Shown: one piece after another, positions 1 to 5,816 of the stretch
How the letters are laid out: each line of letters starts with the position of its first letter
Numbering within the stretch: position 1 is the stretch's first letter
NCBI GenBank assembly: GCA_002438305.1
Contig: DJUI01000086.1
Coordinates: 1-6,269 of the forward strand
DNA: 6,269 bases
Direction: 5' to 3'
Origin: Staphylococcaceae bacterium UBA6286
Lineage (GTDB): Bacteria > Bacillota > Bacilli > Staphylococcales > Staphylococcaceae
Position numbers and translations under genes: made by a program
Notes under the pieces: generated by a model
Seen by the model: the letters and a program-made list of their open reading frames with translations, nothing else
The model's database searches: none
Told to the model about the DNA's origin: nothing

Positions 1-2
1 TG

Positions 3-41
3 AAAAAGTCCGGGACACAGTTAAGTGCTCCAGACTTTTTT
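3..41 (-). terminator. Rho-independent terminator, probably bidirectional
   Basis: An inverted repeat forms a long stem. Positions 3-10 (AAAAAGTC) pair with 33-40 (GACTTTTT), and 12-14 and 16-18 pair with 29-31 and 25-27, with a C/A mismatch at 11/32, a wobble at 14/29 and a mismatch at 15/28. The loop is about six bases (19-24). A T run follows the stem on both strands, so it can work in either direction. It lies 20 bases beyond the stop codon of the minus-strand lipoprotein gene and probably ends that transcript. It may also end a plus-strand gene lying left of the window. The GTCCGGGACA arm resembles hairpins common between genes in staphylococci (family knowledge, not searched). Confidence 0.8.
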
Positions 42-60
42 GATTAGTTATTTATGCAGA

Positions 61-597
61 TTAATTATTGGCTTCTTTGACCTGTCCGTTAAACTGACGG
101 TATGCTTCGTTGACTTGTCCATAATAATTGCGATTAATTTCAATGACTTTATTATCATAAATTCTATCTGCTTCAGCACGCATACCTTCATGCTGCCTTA
201 CTGCATCAGCATTGGATGTATTAGTCAACAAATCATCTGCTTCTTTATAAGATTTTTGACGTTCTTCTAGAGCTGCCTTGAGAGCGGCGTCTCTTAATTT
301 GATTGATTGGTTGATAGATTCATCACGCGACGCTGCAGCCGGTGTTTGGGTGGATTCTGTGGATGGTAATTCCGTGGCTATATCTTCAGATGAAGGTTCT
401 TCAGTTGCTGCTTCATTATTTTTTTCTTTTGATTCAACGAGTTCTTTTTCTTTTTTATCAAGTTCTTCCTGTGCTTTTTTTGCTTCTTCTTTGGCTTGTT
501 TGACTGCTTCCTGCTCTTTACTGTTATTATCCGAGCAGGCAGAAAGTATTATAGAAGATGCTAATAGCACTGTCGTAATGTTAATAAAAGTTTTCAT
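61..597 (-). CDS. Small repeat-containing lipoprotein of unknown function
   Basis: This encodes a 178-residue secreted lipoprotein. Residues 1-20 form a type II signal peptide: Lys2, a hydrophobic core, then the lipobox LSAC with Cys21 as the lipidated residue. The mature protein should be anchored on the outer face of the membrane. Residues 27-60 are rich in Lys, Glu, Gln and Ala and look like a coiled coil. Residues 61-92 are a Ser/Thr/Pro/Glu linker. Residues 95-178 look helical and end in 11-residue repeats. I chose the ATG at 597 because GGAGGGG at 604-610 sits six bases upstream. An in-frame ATG at 612 overlaps that ribosome binding site and would put five extra residues before the signal peptide. 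The gene is divergent from the polysaccharide genes, so a role in the envelope or in the same locus is possible but unproven. I recognise no enzymatic domain. Similar small lipoproteins are usually annotated as hypothetical or cell-wall associated. Confidence 0.9.
   Translation of the reverse strand: MKTFINITTVLLASSIILSACSDNNSKEQEAVKQAKEEAKKAQEELDKKEKELVESKEKNNEAATEEPSSEDIATELPSTESTQTPAAASRDESINQSIKLRDAALKAALEERQKSYKEADDLLTNTSNADAVRQHEGMRAEADRIYDNKVIEINRNYYGQVNEAYRQFNGQVKEANN
64..192 (-). repeat. Tandem 11-residue (33-bp) repeats in the lipoprotein C-terminus
   Basis: Residues 147-157, 158-168 and 169-178 align as three consecutive 11-residue units with the pattern [Y/F]-x-x-[K/Q]-V-x-E. Tyr147, Tyr158 and Phe169 start the units, Val151, Val162 and Val173 are in register, and Glu153, Glu164 and Glu175 follow. 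Arg156 and Arg167 are also in register. A weaker fourth unit, residues 136-146, keeps the Glu142 and Arg145 positions. At the DNA level, 71-87 and 104-120 match at 15 of 17 bases with an offset of exactly 33, which suggests duplication of a 33-bp unit. An 11-residue period fits a hendecad helix, which forms a near-straight coiled coil or an amphipathic surface helix. Confidence 0.65.
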
Positions 598-603
598 TAT
601 AAA

Positions 604-610
604 CCCCTCC
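604..610 (-). promoter_or_regulatory. Ribosome binding site that fixes the lipoprotein start
   Basis: On the minus strand this reads GGAGGGG, a strong Shine-Dalgarno sequence six bases before the ATG at 597. The competing ATG at 612-610 shares a base with it, so initiation at 597 is much more likely. Confidence 0.8.
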
Positions 611-622
611 ATTACATTGATA

Positions 623-652
623 ATTTAAATATAACATAGGTACTTATGTGAA
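623..652 (-). promoter_or_regulatory. Candidate promoter for the lipoprotein gene
   Basis: On the minus strand a TTCACA (-35 like, five of six consensus bases) at 652-647 is followed after 18 bases by TTAAAT (-10 like, four of six) at 628-623. Transcription would start near 616, giving a leader of about 19 bases that carries the ribosome binding site. The -10 match is only moderate and other AT-rich registers are possible. Confidence 0.35.
634..649. promoter_or_regulatory. 16-bp imperfect palindrome, candidate operator between divergent genes
   Basis: ACATAGGTACTTATGT is an inverted repeat centred on GTAC at 640-643. Seven of its eight base pairs are Watson-Crick and the other (639/644) is G-T. 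It lies in the spacer and -35 area of the candidate lipoprotein promoter. It also lies about 20 bases upstream of the plus-strand TATAAT box. A bound protein could therefore affect both directions. There is no T tract after it, so it does not look like a terminator. Its use as an operator is inferred from position and symmetry only. Confidence 0.35.
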
Positions 653-669
653 TATAGAATATTTTATTG

Positions 670-675
670 TATAAT
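670..675 (+). promoter_or_regulatory. -10 box (TATAAT) of the promoter for the five-gene polysaccharide operon
   Basis: A perfect TATAAT lies 34 bases upstream of the GTG start at 710, so transcription would begin near 682 with a leader of about 28 bases. The sequence at the expected -35 position (around 647-652, TGTGAA) is a poor match to TTGACA. The promoter may therefore be weak or depend on an activator. This is a sequence-based guess. Confidence 0.5.
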
Positions 676-697
676 ATTGTAATACTAATTGAAAAGC

Positions 698-703
698 GGA
701 GGA
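698..703 (+). promoter_or_regulatory. Ribosome binding site that fixes a GTG start
   Basis: GGAGGA lies six bases before the GTG at 710. The frame is open upstream to a TTG at 689, but that start would place this Shine-Dalgarno sequence inside the coding region and has no comparable site of its own. The GTG at 710 is preferred. Confidence 0.8.
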
Positions 704-709
704 ACAAAA

Positions 710-1627
710 GTGATAAAAATCGCATTTTTACATGAGAGAAAATCTTATTTACCCGAAATTGACGCTTATGTAGAGTTTCTGAATGAAACTCAAAAGTTTG
801 AGGCAGTGATTGTTGAACATATAGATGAAGTTGACGACACTTTTGATATCATTTGGAAAGTGATGGGTATAGATATGAAACGCAATCATAAAGTGGGTCT
901 TGTTCATGAATACAGCACAATGACAGTCGGTAAAAATGCGAAACTGAAAGATTTTATTAAACGAACAATCAACTGTCAACCTGACGGAAGAGTATTTCAG
1001 AGTAGACGAGTCCAGGATGCTTATAACTTCAAAGATAATGTTCCCTATATTTATCGCGATATGGGAATTCATCGCAGTTATTATAATGTTAGTAGTGAGA
1101 AGAAATTTGATTTCGTCTATGTCGGTACGATGGATCCAACCCGTCAACTGGATAAAATGCTTAAGTTCTTTAAAAGTCATCAGGATCTCAGTATTGTTTT
1201 AATTGGAACTCCAGATGAACAACTACAGGCATCTTATGGCAATCTTCCGAATGTTACTTTTTACGGGCGTGTTCCTAATGATGAGCTCCCAAAAGTAGCG
1301 GCTCAAGCGCACTATGGTTTAAATTATATTCCAGATGTTTTTCCATTCAATGAACAGACATCTACAAAACTTATTGAATATTGTGCATTGAATCTTAAAA
1401 TTGTAACGACAAGCTACGAGTGGATCAATGAATTTGAACAGCAGGAAGGTGGCAGTTTCTTCAAAATTGAAGAAAACATGTCCAACCTATCAAAACAAGC
1501 TTTAGACAACTTTAATTTTGTAACTCCTGATTTAAAGAAAAAAGAATGGTCGAGATTACTGACAGATGCTGGACTGGTAGAATTTTTGACAGCTATCTAT
1601 CAGAAAAATTTATTAAGAGAGAAATAA
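710..1627 (+). CDS. GT-B fold glycosyltransferase (GT4-like)
   Basis: This is a 305-residue cytoplasmic protein that probably transfers a sugar from a nucleotide donor to a growing lipid-linked repeat unit. The N-terminal half (about 1-125) has alternating strands and helices, as in an acceptor-binding Rossmann domain. The C-terminal half has the features of a GT4/Glyco_trans_1 donor domain: FVYVGTMDPTRQLDKML (135-151), then VLIGTPDE (163-170), NVTFYGRVP (181-189), and the E-x7-E motif at Glu215 and Glu223 in EQTSTKLIEYCALNLKIV. In GT4 enzymes these glutamates contact the nucleotide sugar and the catalytic site. At 305 residues it is short for the family (usually 350-400), with a compact N-terminal domain, so CgeB-like or Glyco_trans_1_4-type families are alternatives. 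There is no signal peptide or membrane segment. It is the first gene of the operon, 12 bases before the acyltransferase. Donor and acceptor cannot be read from the sequence. Confidence 0.85.
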   Translation: MIKIAFLHERKSYLPEIDAYVEFLNETQKFEAVIVEHIDEVDDTFDIIWKVMGIDMKRNHKVGLVHEYSTMTVGKNAKLKDFIKRTINCQPDGRVFQSRRVQDAYNFKDNVPYIYRDMGIHRSYYNVSSEKKFDFVYVGTMDPTRQLDKMLKFFKSHQDLSIVLIGTPDEQLQASYGNLPNVTFYGRVPNDELPKVAAQAHYGLNYIPDVFPFNEQTSTKLIEYCALNLKIVTTSYEWINEFEQQEGGSFFKIEENMSNLSKQALDNFNFVTPDLKKKEWSRLLTDAGLVEFLTAIYQKNLLREK

Positions 1628-1639
1628 TTTGGAGGATTC

Positions 1640-2275
1640 ATGAAAAAACTGATTGTAATCGGGGATAGTGGTCATGCAAAAGTGATTAAAGATATCGCCG
1701 TATCATTAGATTATCGAATTGTTGCAGTTCTAGATGACAAATATACTGAAAGAACAGACTCTTCAATAATTTTTAGTCCTTTAATTCATCTGAATGAAAT
1801 CATAAAAGAAACGAATGGAAAGTTAGTCATAGCAATTGGTAGTAATGAAATCAGAAAAAAAATGATTGAGCAGTATGACCTAGCAGATGAACAATTTGTC
1901 ACATTAGTTTCTAAAGCTGCACATATTAGTCCTTCAGTGACTATTGGTTCTGGGACTGTTGTCATGCCTGGCGCAATCATTAATGCTGATGTGCATATTG
2001 GTAGACAAGTAATCATCAATACAGGGGCAGTCGTCGAACATGATAATGTTATAGGAGATTATTGTCATCTATCTCCTAATGCCACATCGACAGGTGGTGT
2101 CACTATTGAACAAGGTACTCATATTGGCGCTGGCGCTATCATCAATCCGCAAGTACATATCGGAGAATGGTGCACAGTTGGAAGTGGTGCAGCTGTGATT
2201 CATGATATTGATGGCTATACAACTGCTGCTGGTTTGCCGGCGAAAGCGATTAAATATAGAGGGCATCGCATATGA
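1640..2275 (+). CDS. NeuD/PglD-family sugar O- or N-acyltransferase
   Basis: This is a 211-residue acyltransferase with a left-handed beta-helix, probably trimeric and dependent on acetyl-CoA. The N-terminal part (1-75) is a Rossmann-like PglD_N domain with the sugar-nucleotide loop VIGDSGHAKV at 6-15 and DD at 32-33. From about 95 hexapeptide repeats of the I/V-G-x-G-x type run to about 190, for example SVTIGSGTVVMPGAII (99-114) and HIGAGAIINPQVHIG (161-175). His134 in VEHDNVIG fits the catalytic histidine of PglD, and His143 nine residues later fits its second active-site histidine (compared from memory). The protein ends in a G-LPAKAI motif typical of these enzymes. Relatives acetylate UDP-4-amino sugars (PglD) or sialic acid (NeuD). 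No aminotransferase, dehydratase or sialic acid gene lies in the window, so the substrate is open. GGAGG at 1631-1635 precedes the ATG, and the stop overlaps the next start by four bases. Confidence 0.9.
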   Translation: MKKLIVIGDSGHAKVIKDIAVSLDYRIVAVLDDKYTERTDSSIIFSPLIHLNEIIKETNGKLVIAIGSNEIRKKMIEQYDLADEQFVTLVSKAAHISPSVTIGSGTVVMPGAIINADVHIGRQVIINTGAVVEHDNVIGDYCHLSPNATSTGGVTIEQGTHIGAGAIINPQVHIGEWCTVGSGAAVIHDIDGYTTAAGLPAKAIKYRGHRI

Positions 2276-3327
2276 AGCTGAGTATTATTATTCCTGTTTA
2301 CAACGTCGAAGACTTTTTAAGTGTGTGTCTTGATAGCGTAGTGATGCAGTCTGTACCTATGATGAGTTATGAGGTAATCATTATCAATGACTGTTCGCCT
2401 GATCAATCGTTAGCAGTCGCCGAAAAGTATCAAGCTCAATATCCACAAATAAAAATTATTTCTCAGGAAAATGGCGGTATTGCTGCAGCTAGAAATACAG
2501 GAATGAAAGCAGCAACCGGGGATTATATCCTCCTGCTTGATTCTGACGACTTTTATTCAGTTGATTTTTTTGCTGATTTATATCAGATGATTGAAGAATA
2601 CAGCAGTCCAGATTTAATAATGTTTGATTTTAATTATTTTTATTCTCAAGATAACCTTCATGAACCCGTGCATCAGGTATTCAATGCTGAACACATCGAA
2701 AGTATGACAGGCAAGGATGTATTAGCACAAATTCTATCGAAAGAGCCGCTTTTTTCTTGGTACCCTTGGAGATATGCCATTAAGCGGAAAATGATAGAAG
2801 AAAATGATTTGTTTTTTGTTAAGAACAGAAACTATGAAGATATGATGTGGACACCACTGCTATATTTACATGCTGACCAAGTTGTATATTTGGAAATACC
2901 AGCTGTTGAGTATAGATTGCAGCGTCCCGGCCAAATCACAGGAACCATCAGTTACAAAAATTTGGTTGACCCAATATTTGCACCCACTTATCTAAAGGGA
3001 AAAATGAATTCGCTGCATGTATCTGCTGAACTTGAAAATAAAATTTTAAGAAATACTGCTAATAAATATTTTACTGCACCCTTCTATGCAGGTTATTTGA
3101 CCACCAATGAAAGGATACAGTTAATACATGTATTAATTGATAATAAGGACCTGCTGAATTACACAAGTTCTTCACTTTCAAAAATGGTGTATGTATTGGT
3201 TAAATGTTTAGGATTCAAGTATGCCGTCAATGTCATTAAATGGGGCATGAAAGTTTATCAGCTGATTAAGCTGAAGAAAGAAGGAACTCCCAATGAAAAA
3301 AATATTATTTTCTGCAAACGTTTTTAG
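2272..3327 (+). CDS. GT2-family (GT-A fold) glycosyltransferase
   Basis: This is a 351-residue inverting glycosyltransferase, expected at the inner membrane face. Residues 1-95 are a classic Glycos_transf_2 domain. LSIIIPVYNVEDFL (3-16) opens it, Asp40 in IIINDCSPD binds the nucleotide, ENGGIAAARNTGMKAATGD covers 66-84, and the metal-binding DxD is Asp90-Ser-Asp92-Asp93. The ED pair at Glu189-Asp190 (NYEDMMWTP) suits the catalytic base. The remaining 160 residues are an accessory region with no clear membrane segment, although 305-335 is hydrophobic and basic enough to touch the membrane. The ATG overlaps the acyltransferase stop as ATGA and has AGAGGG at 2258-2263, so translational coupling is likely. 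The 3' end overlaps the next gene by 35 bases. The fold resembles capsule and exopolysaccharide glycosyltransferases of Firmicutes, but the sugar it transfers is unknown. Confidence 0.92.
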   Translation: MKLSIIIPVYNVEDFLSVCLDSVVMQSVPMMSYEVIIINDCSPDQSLAVAEKYQAQYPQIKIISQENGGIAAARNTGMKAATGDYILLLDSDDFYSVDFFADLYQMIEEYSSPDLIMFDFNYFYSQDNLHEPVHQVFNAEHIESMTGKDVLAQILSKEPLFSWYPWRYAIKRKMIEENDLFFVKNRNYEDMMWTPLLYLHADQVVYLEIPAVEYRLQRPGQITGTISYKNLVDPIFAPTYLKGKMNSLHVSAELENKILRNTANKYFTAPFYAGYLTTNERIQLIHVLIDNKDLLNYTSSSLSKMVYVLVKCLGFKYAVNVIKWGMKVYQLIKLKKEGTPNEKNIIFCKRF

Positions 3328-4408
3328 GCATTTTACATCATTTCATGTCCCTTATATGAAAATGATGATGACTAAAGGATTTGAAGTCGTCGCTATCGCT
3401 AATGAAGATTACGGCGGCCATAAAGAACAGCTGGAATTGATGGGCATCAGGTGTATTGATATTCCATTGAGTCGGAACCCACTGGCACCTCAAAACCTAA
3501 CAGCTTATCGAATCTTAAAGAAAACATTAGAAGAAGAATCGTTTGATATCGTTCATGTTCATACACCGGTCGCAGCCTTTCTGACTCGCCTTGCCAATCG
3601 CCATGTGTCAGGGAACAAACTTATTTATACAGCGCATGGATTTCATTTCTTTAAAGATGCACCGCTGCTCAACTGGCTGATTTATTTTCCACTTGAGAAA
3701 ATAGCGGCACCTTATACAGACTTATTAATTACGACTAATAAAGAAGATACACGAACTGCAAAAAAATTAGGGTTAAATCATGAACAGATAACGCATATTA
3801 AAGGGGTCGGTGTTGAAGTCAATAATCCACCGCTGACGGCTGATGAAAAACGACAGTTGAAGCAGTCATTGAACCTAACAGATGACCAGTGTATTATTAT
3901 TTGCGTTGCAGAGATGAATCATAATAAAAATCAAATGTTTCTGCTCAGAAATTGGCAGGCTATTAAAGCACGAGCCCCTCATGCAGTATTATTGTTTGCA
4001 GGGATAGGTCCTAATCTTGAAAATTATGAGCAATATGCACGGGATAATCAGCTTGCTGATGTTCACTTCCTTGGATTCAGAAAAGATGTCCCTAGATTAT
4101 TGCAGATCAGTGATATGATGACGCTGTTAAGTTACAGAGAAGGCCTGCCTAAATCCATTATGGAAGGAATGGCAGAATGTCTTCCATGCCTTGTCACCAA
4201 TACTCGGGGACTTGTAGATTTAGTTGAGGACAATGTCAATGGTTATGTCATAGAAAAAGATAATGACAACAGTCTTATACAAAGTTTTGCGACGCTTGCG
4301 AATGATCCTGAACTCAGAGAGAAAATGGGAAAAAACAGCAGAAGAATGGTAGAAGGTTTCAGTCTCGACTCTGTTATGAAAGATTATGAGACTTCGTATC
4401 AATTATAA
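3293..4408 (+). CDS. GT4-family (GT-B fold) glycosyltransferase, EpsD/CPS-like
   Basis: This is a 371-residue retaining-type glycosyltransferase. The N-terminal acceptor domain (about 1-175) contains FDIVHVHTPVAAFLTRLA (84-101) and YTAHGFHFF (112-120), two motifs characteristic of capsule and exopolysaccharide GT4 enzymes such as Bacillus EpsD. The hydrophobic stretch PLLNWLIYFPLE (124-135) probably touches the membrane. The C-terminal donor domain holds CVAEMNHNKNQ (204-214), LLFAGIGP (233-240), VHFLGFRKDVP (257-267) and the E-x7-E motif, Glu283 and Glu291, in REGLPKSIMEGMA. A typical C-terminal helix closes it (about 340-371). AAGGA at 3281-3285 lies seven bases before the ATG, so the start inside the preceding gene is well supported. 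The 35-base overlap is in a different frame. It probably adds one sugar of the repeat unit. The specific sugar cannot be assigned. Confidence 0.93.
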   Translation: MKKILFSANVFRHFTSFHVPYMKMMMTKGFEVVAIANEDYGGHKEQLELMGIRCIDIPLSRNPLAPQNLTAYRILKKTLEEESFDIVHVHTPVAAFLTRLANRHVSGNKLIYTAHGFHFFKDAPLLNWLIYFPLEKIAAPYTDLLITTNKEDTRTAKKLGLNHEQITHIKGVGVEVNNPPLTADEKRQLKQSLNLTDDQCIIICVAEMNHNKNQMFLLRNWQAIKARAPHAVLLFAGIGPNLENYEQYARDNQLADVHFLGFRKDVPRLLQISDMMTLLSYREGLPKSIMEGMAECLPCLVTNTRGLVDLVEDNVNGYVIEKDNDNSLIQSFATLANDPELREKMGKNSRRMVEGFSLDSVMKDYETSYQL

Positions 4409-4450
4409 GCCTAAGGATTAGAGTTTTTTCTGAATGGAGCACATCATATT

Positions 4451-5716
4451 ATGAAAAAAATGAATTTTGTCTGGGTGTTTATTGGAACTGGCATGGGTGC
4501 GATCATGGCACTATTAATGAACTCCCTGCTGGCAAGATATTTAACTAAGGAAGATTTTGGTATATTTGGATTGGGAATCAATTTTATTAACATTTTATCA
4601 GTCATCATTGGTTTTGGTCTGGCTGATTTTATTGTAAAATCTTTTGCAGTTGAAGGAACAAAAGCATATCGGTTTGTTAAACCAAGTGTTCAGCTGTTTA
4701 TCATCAGCTGTTCAGTAACTCTCATCATCTTGTTGACGGTTATACTGGCACCGATCTATGACCTCGAAACACGGTATTTTCTATTATTGATAATACCTAA
4801 TATTTTGCTGCAAGGACTTTATTCCATCAGCAACTCCATCAATCAGATAGAAGAAAACTTCAAGAAAGTAGCTATAAGTAATTTTATTATTTACTTTGTA
4901 AGATTCTTTGCTGCAATTCTTGCGATTATGACTTTTAAGGACGTTATTTCTGTCGGCTGGTATATGGTGATTTTGTCCTTAATGGCATCTTATCCATTTA
5001 TTAAAACAATCAATAAATTATTCAATCGAACTATCCAAGTTCCTATAAACAAAGACGCACCTATTCCTCCTGATGAGACGATAAATCGTACGTTTAAAGA
5101 AACGTATCCTTTTGGTCTCATCGGTATATTCTATTTTATCTATTATCAGAGTAATGTCATTCTATTATCACTTTTTGCTGGCAAAATAGCAGTAGGGGAA
5201 TATATTGCGGCATTCAGCATTATTTCACTTGCGTTTATGTTCCCCGACTTGATTTTCAGACGTATTTTCTATACACGAATTCATACATGGGCAACACATG
5301 ATCCACGGAGGCTGAAAAACTTTAACAACAAGAGCGCACTCCTATTAATTGTTCTCGGATTACTGGGTATTGTATTTATTTGGTTAACTGCTAAGTGGTT
5401 GATCTTATTCACTGCGGGCGATAAGTACATGGATTCAGTCTACTACCTGCAATTGTTAAGCCTTGCCATTTTATTTAAGTTTGCCACTGCAGTCAACGGT
5501 ACAATTTTATCGACACAGCACATGGTTTATACAATGATGAGAATTAATGGATTGATCGCAATTATCAATTTAATAACGAATCTCTTATTAATTCCTGCGT
5601 ATGGTGTTGAAGGAGCAATATTTGCGACTTTAATTTCTGAAGCAGTGATGGCAATTTTAGTGTTTATCATTTCGAGAAGATATTTAAATAGATTAGTGAC
5701 TGAGCATACCCGTTAA
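4451..5716 (+). CDS. Wzx-type polysaccharide flippase (MOP superfamily)
   Basis: This is a 421-residue integral membrane protein that should move the undecaprenyl-diphosphate-linked repeat unit across the membrane. I can place 12 hydrophobic helices: about 6-27, 37-61, 79-103, 108-128, 138-160, 164-184, 219-243, 247-268, 295-321, 332-353, 364-384 and 387-409. Twelve helices and about 420 residues fit Wzx. The N-terminal LARYLTKEDFGIFGLG (27-42) is the family's polysaccharide-synthesis signature region between helices 1 and 2. The longest soluble stretch (185-218) links the two six-helix halves. The ATG follows the previous stop by 42 bases. GGAG at 4436-4439 is 11 bases upstream, a somewhat long spacing, so the in-frame ATG at 4460 is a less likely alternative. 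No good terminator or promoter separates it from the preceding genes. It is the last gene of the first transcription unit. Confidence 0.92.
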   Translation: MKKMNFVWVFIGTGMGAIMALLMNSLLARYLTKEDFGIFGLGINFINILSVIIGFGLADFIVKSFAVEGTKAYRFVKPSVQLFIISCSVTLIILLTVILAPIYDLETRYFLLLIIPNILLQGLYSISNSINQIEENFKKVAISNFIIYFVRFFAAILAIMTFKDVISVGWYMVILSLMASYPFIKTINKLFNRTIQVPINKDAPIPPDETINRTFKETYPFGLIGIFYFIYYQSNVILLSLFAGKIAVGEYIAAFSIISLAFMFPDLIFRRIFYTRIHTWATHDPRRLKNFNNKSALLLIVLGLLGIVFIWLTAKWLILFTAGDKYMDSVYYLQLLSLAILFKFATAVNGTILSTQHMVYTMMRINGLIAIINLITNLLLIPAYGVEGAIFATLISEAVMAILVFIISRRYLNRLVTEHTR

Positions 5717-5740
5717 AATAATGAAATACTTCTGATTTTT

Positions 5741-5770
5741 TTCATAGCATAAATAAACTTATGGTAAAAT
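5741..5770 (+). promoter_or_regulatory. Candidate promoter for the chain-length regulator gene
   Basis: TTCATA (four of six -35 bases) at 5741-5746 is followed after 18 bases by TAAAAT (five of six -10 bases) at 5765-5770. The -10 is preceded by TGG at 5762-5764, giving an extended -10. Transcription would start near 5777, with a leader of about 40 bases ending in the strong site GTGGAGGT at 5803-5810. The gap of 100 bases, against 42 or fewer between the other operon genes, supports a separate start. Read-through from the flippase gene is not excluded because no clear terminator lies between. Confidence 0.55.
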
Positions 5771-5816
5771 GAAATGATTAGTAAAAAATATTTATTTAAA
5801 TCGTGGAGGTTGGACA

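Noticed and set aside
278..628. Plus-strand open frame opposite the lipoprotein gene
   Set aside because: It is the low-complexity shadow of the Lys/Glu-rich lipoprotein, giving a Ser/Phe-rich translation. It has no ribosome binding site and no domain.
689..691. TTG as the start of the first glycosyltransferase
   Set aside because: It would place the strong GGAGGA ribosome binding site inside the gene. The GTG at 710 has correct spacing and starts directly at the first beta strand.
749..1180. Minus-strand open frame of 143 codons inside the first glycosyltransferase gene
   Set aside because: It lies wholly within a well-supported gene, has no recognisable domain and has no plausible promoter.
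4411..4429. Small hairpin (CTAA/TTAG) followed by six T after the GT4 gene
   Set aside because: A four-base AT-rich stem with a three-base loop is too weak for a terminator, and the flippase gene continues the operon.
5721..5745. Inverted repeat ATGAAA/TTTCAT after the flippase gene
   Set aside because: The six-pair stem is nearly all A-T with a 13-base loop and no proper T tract after it, so I do not call a terminator.
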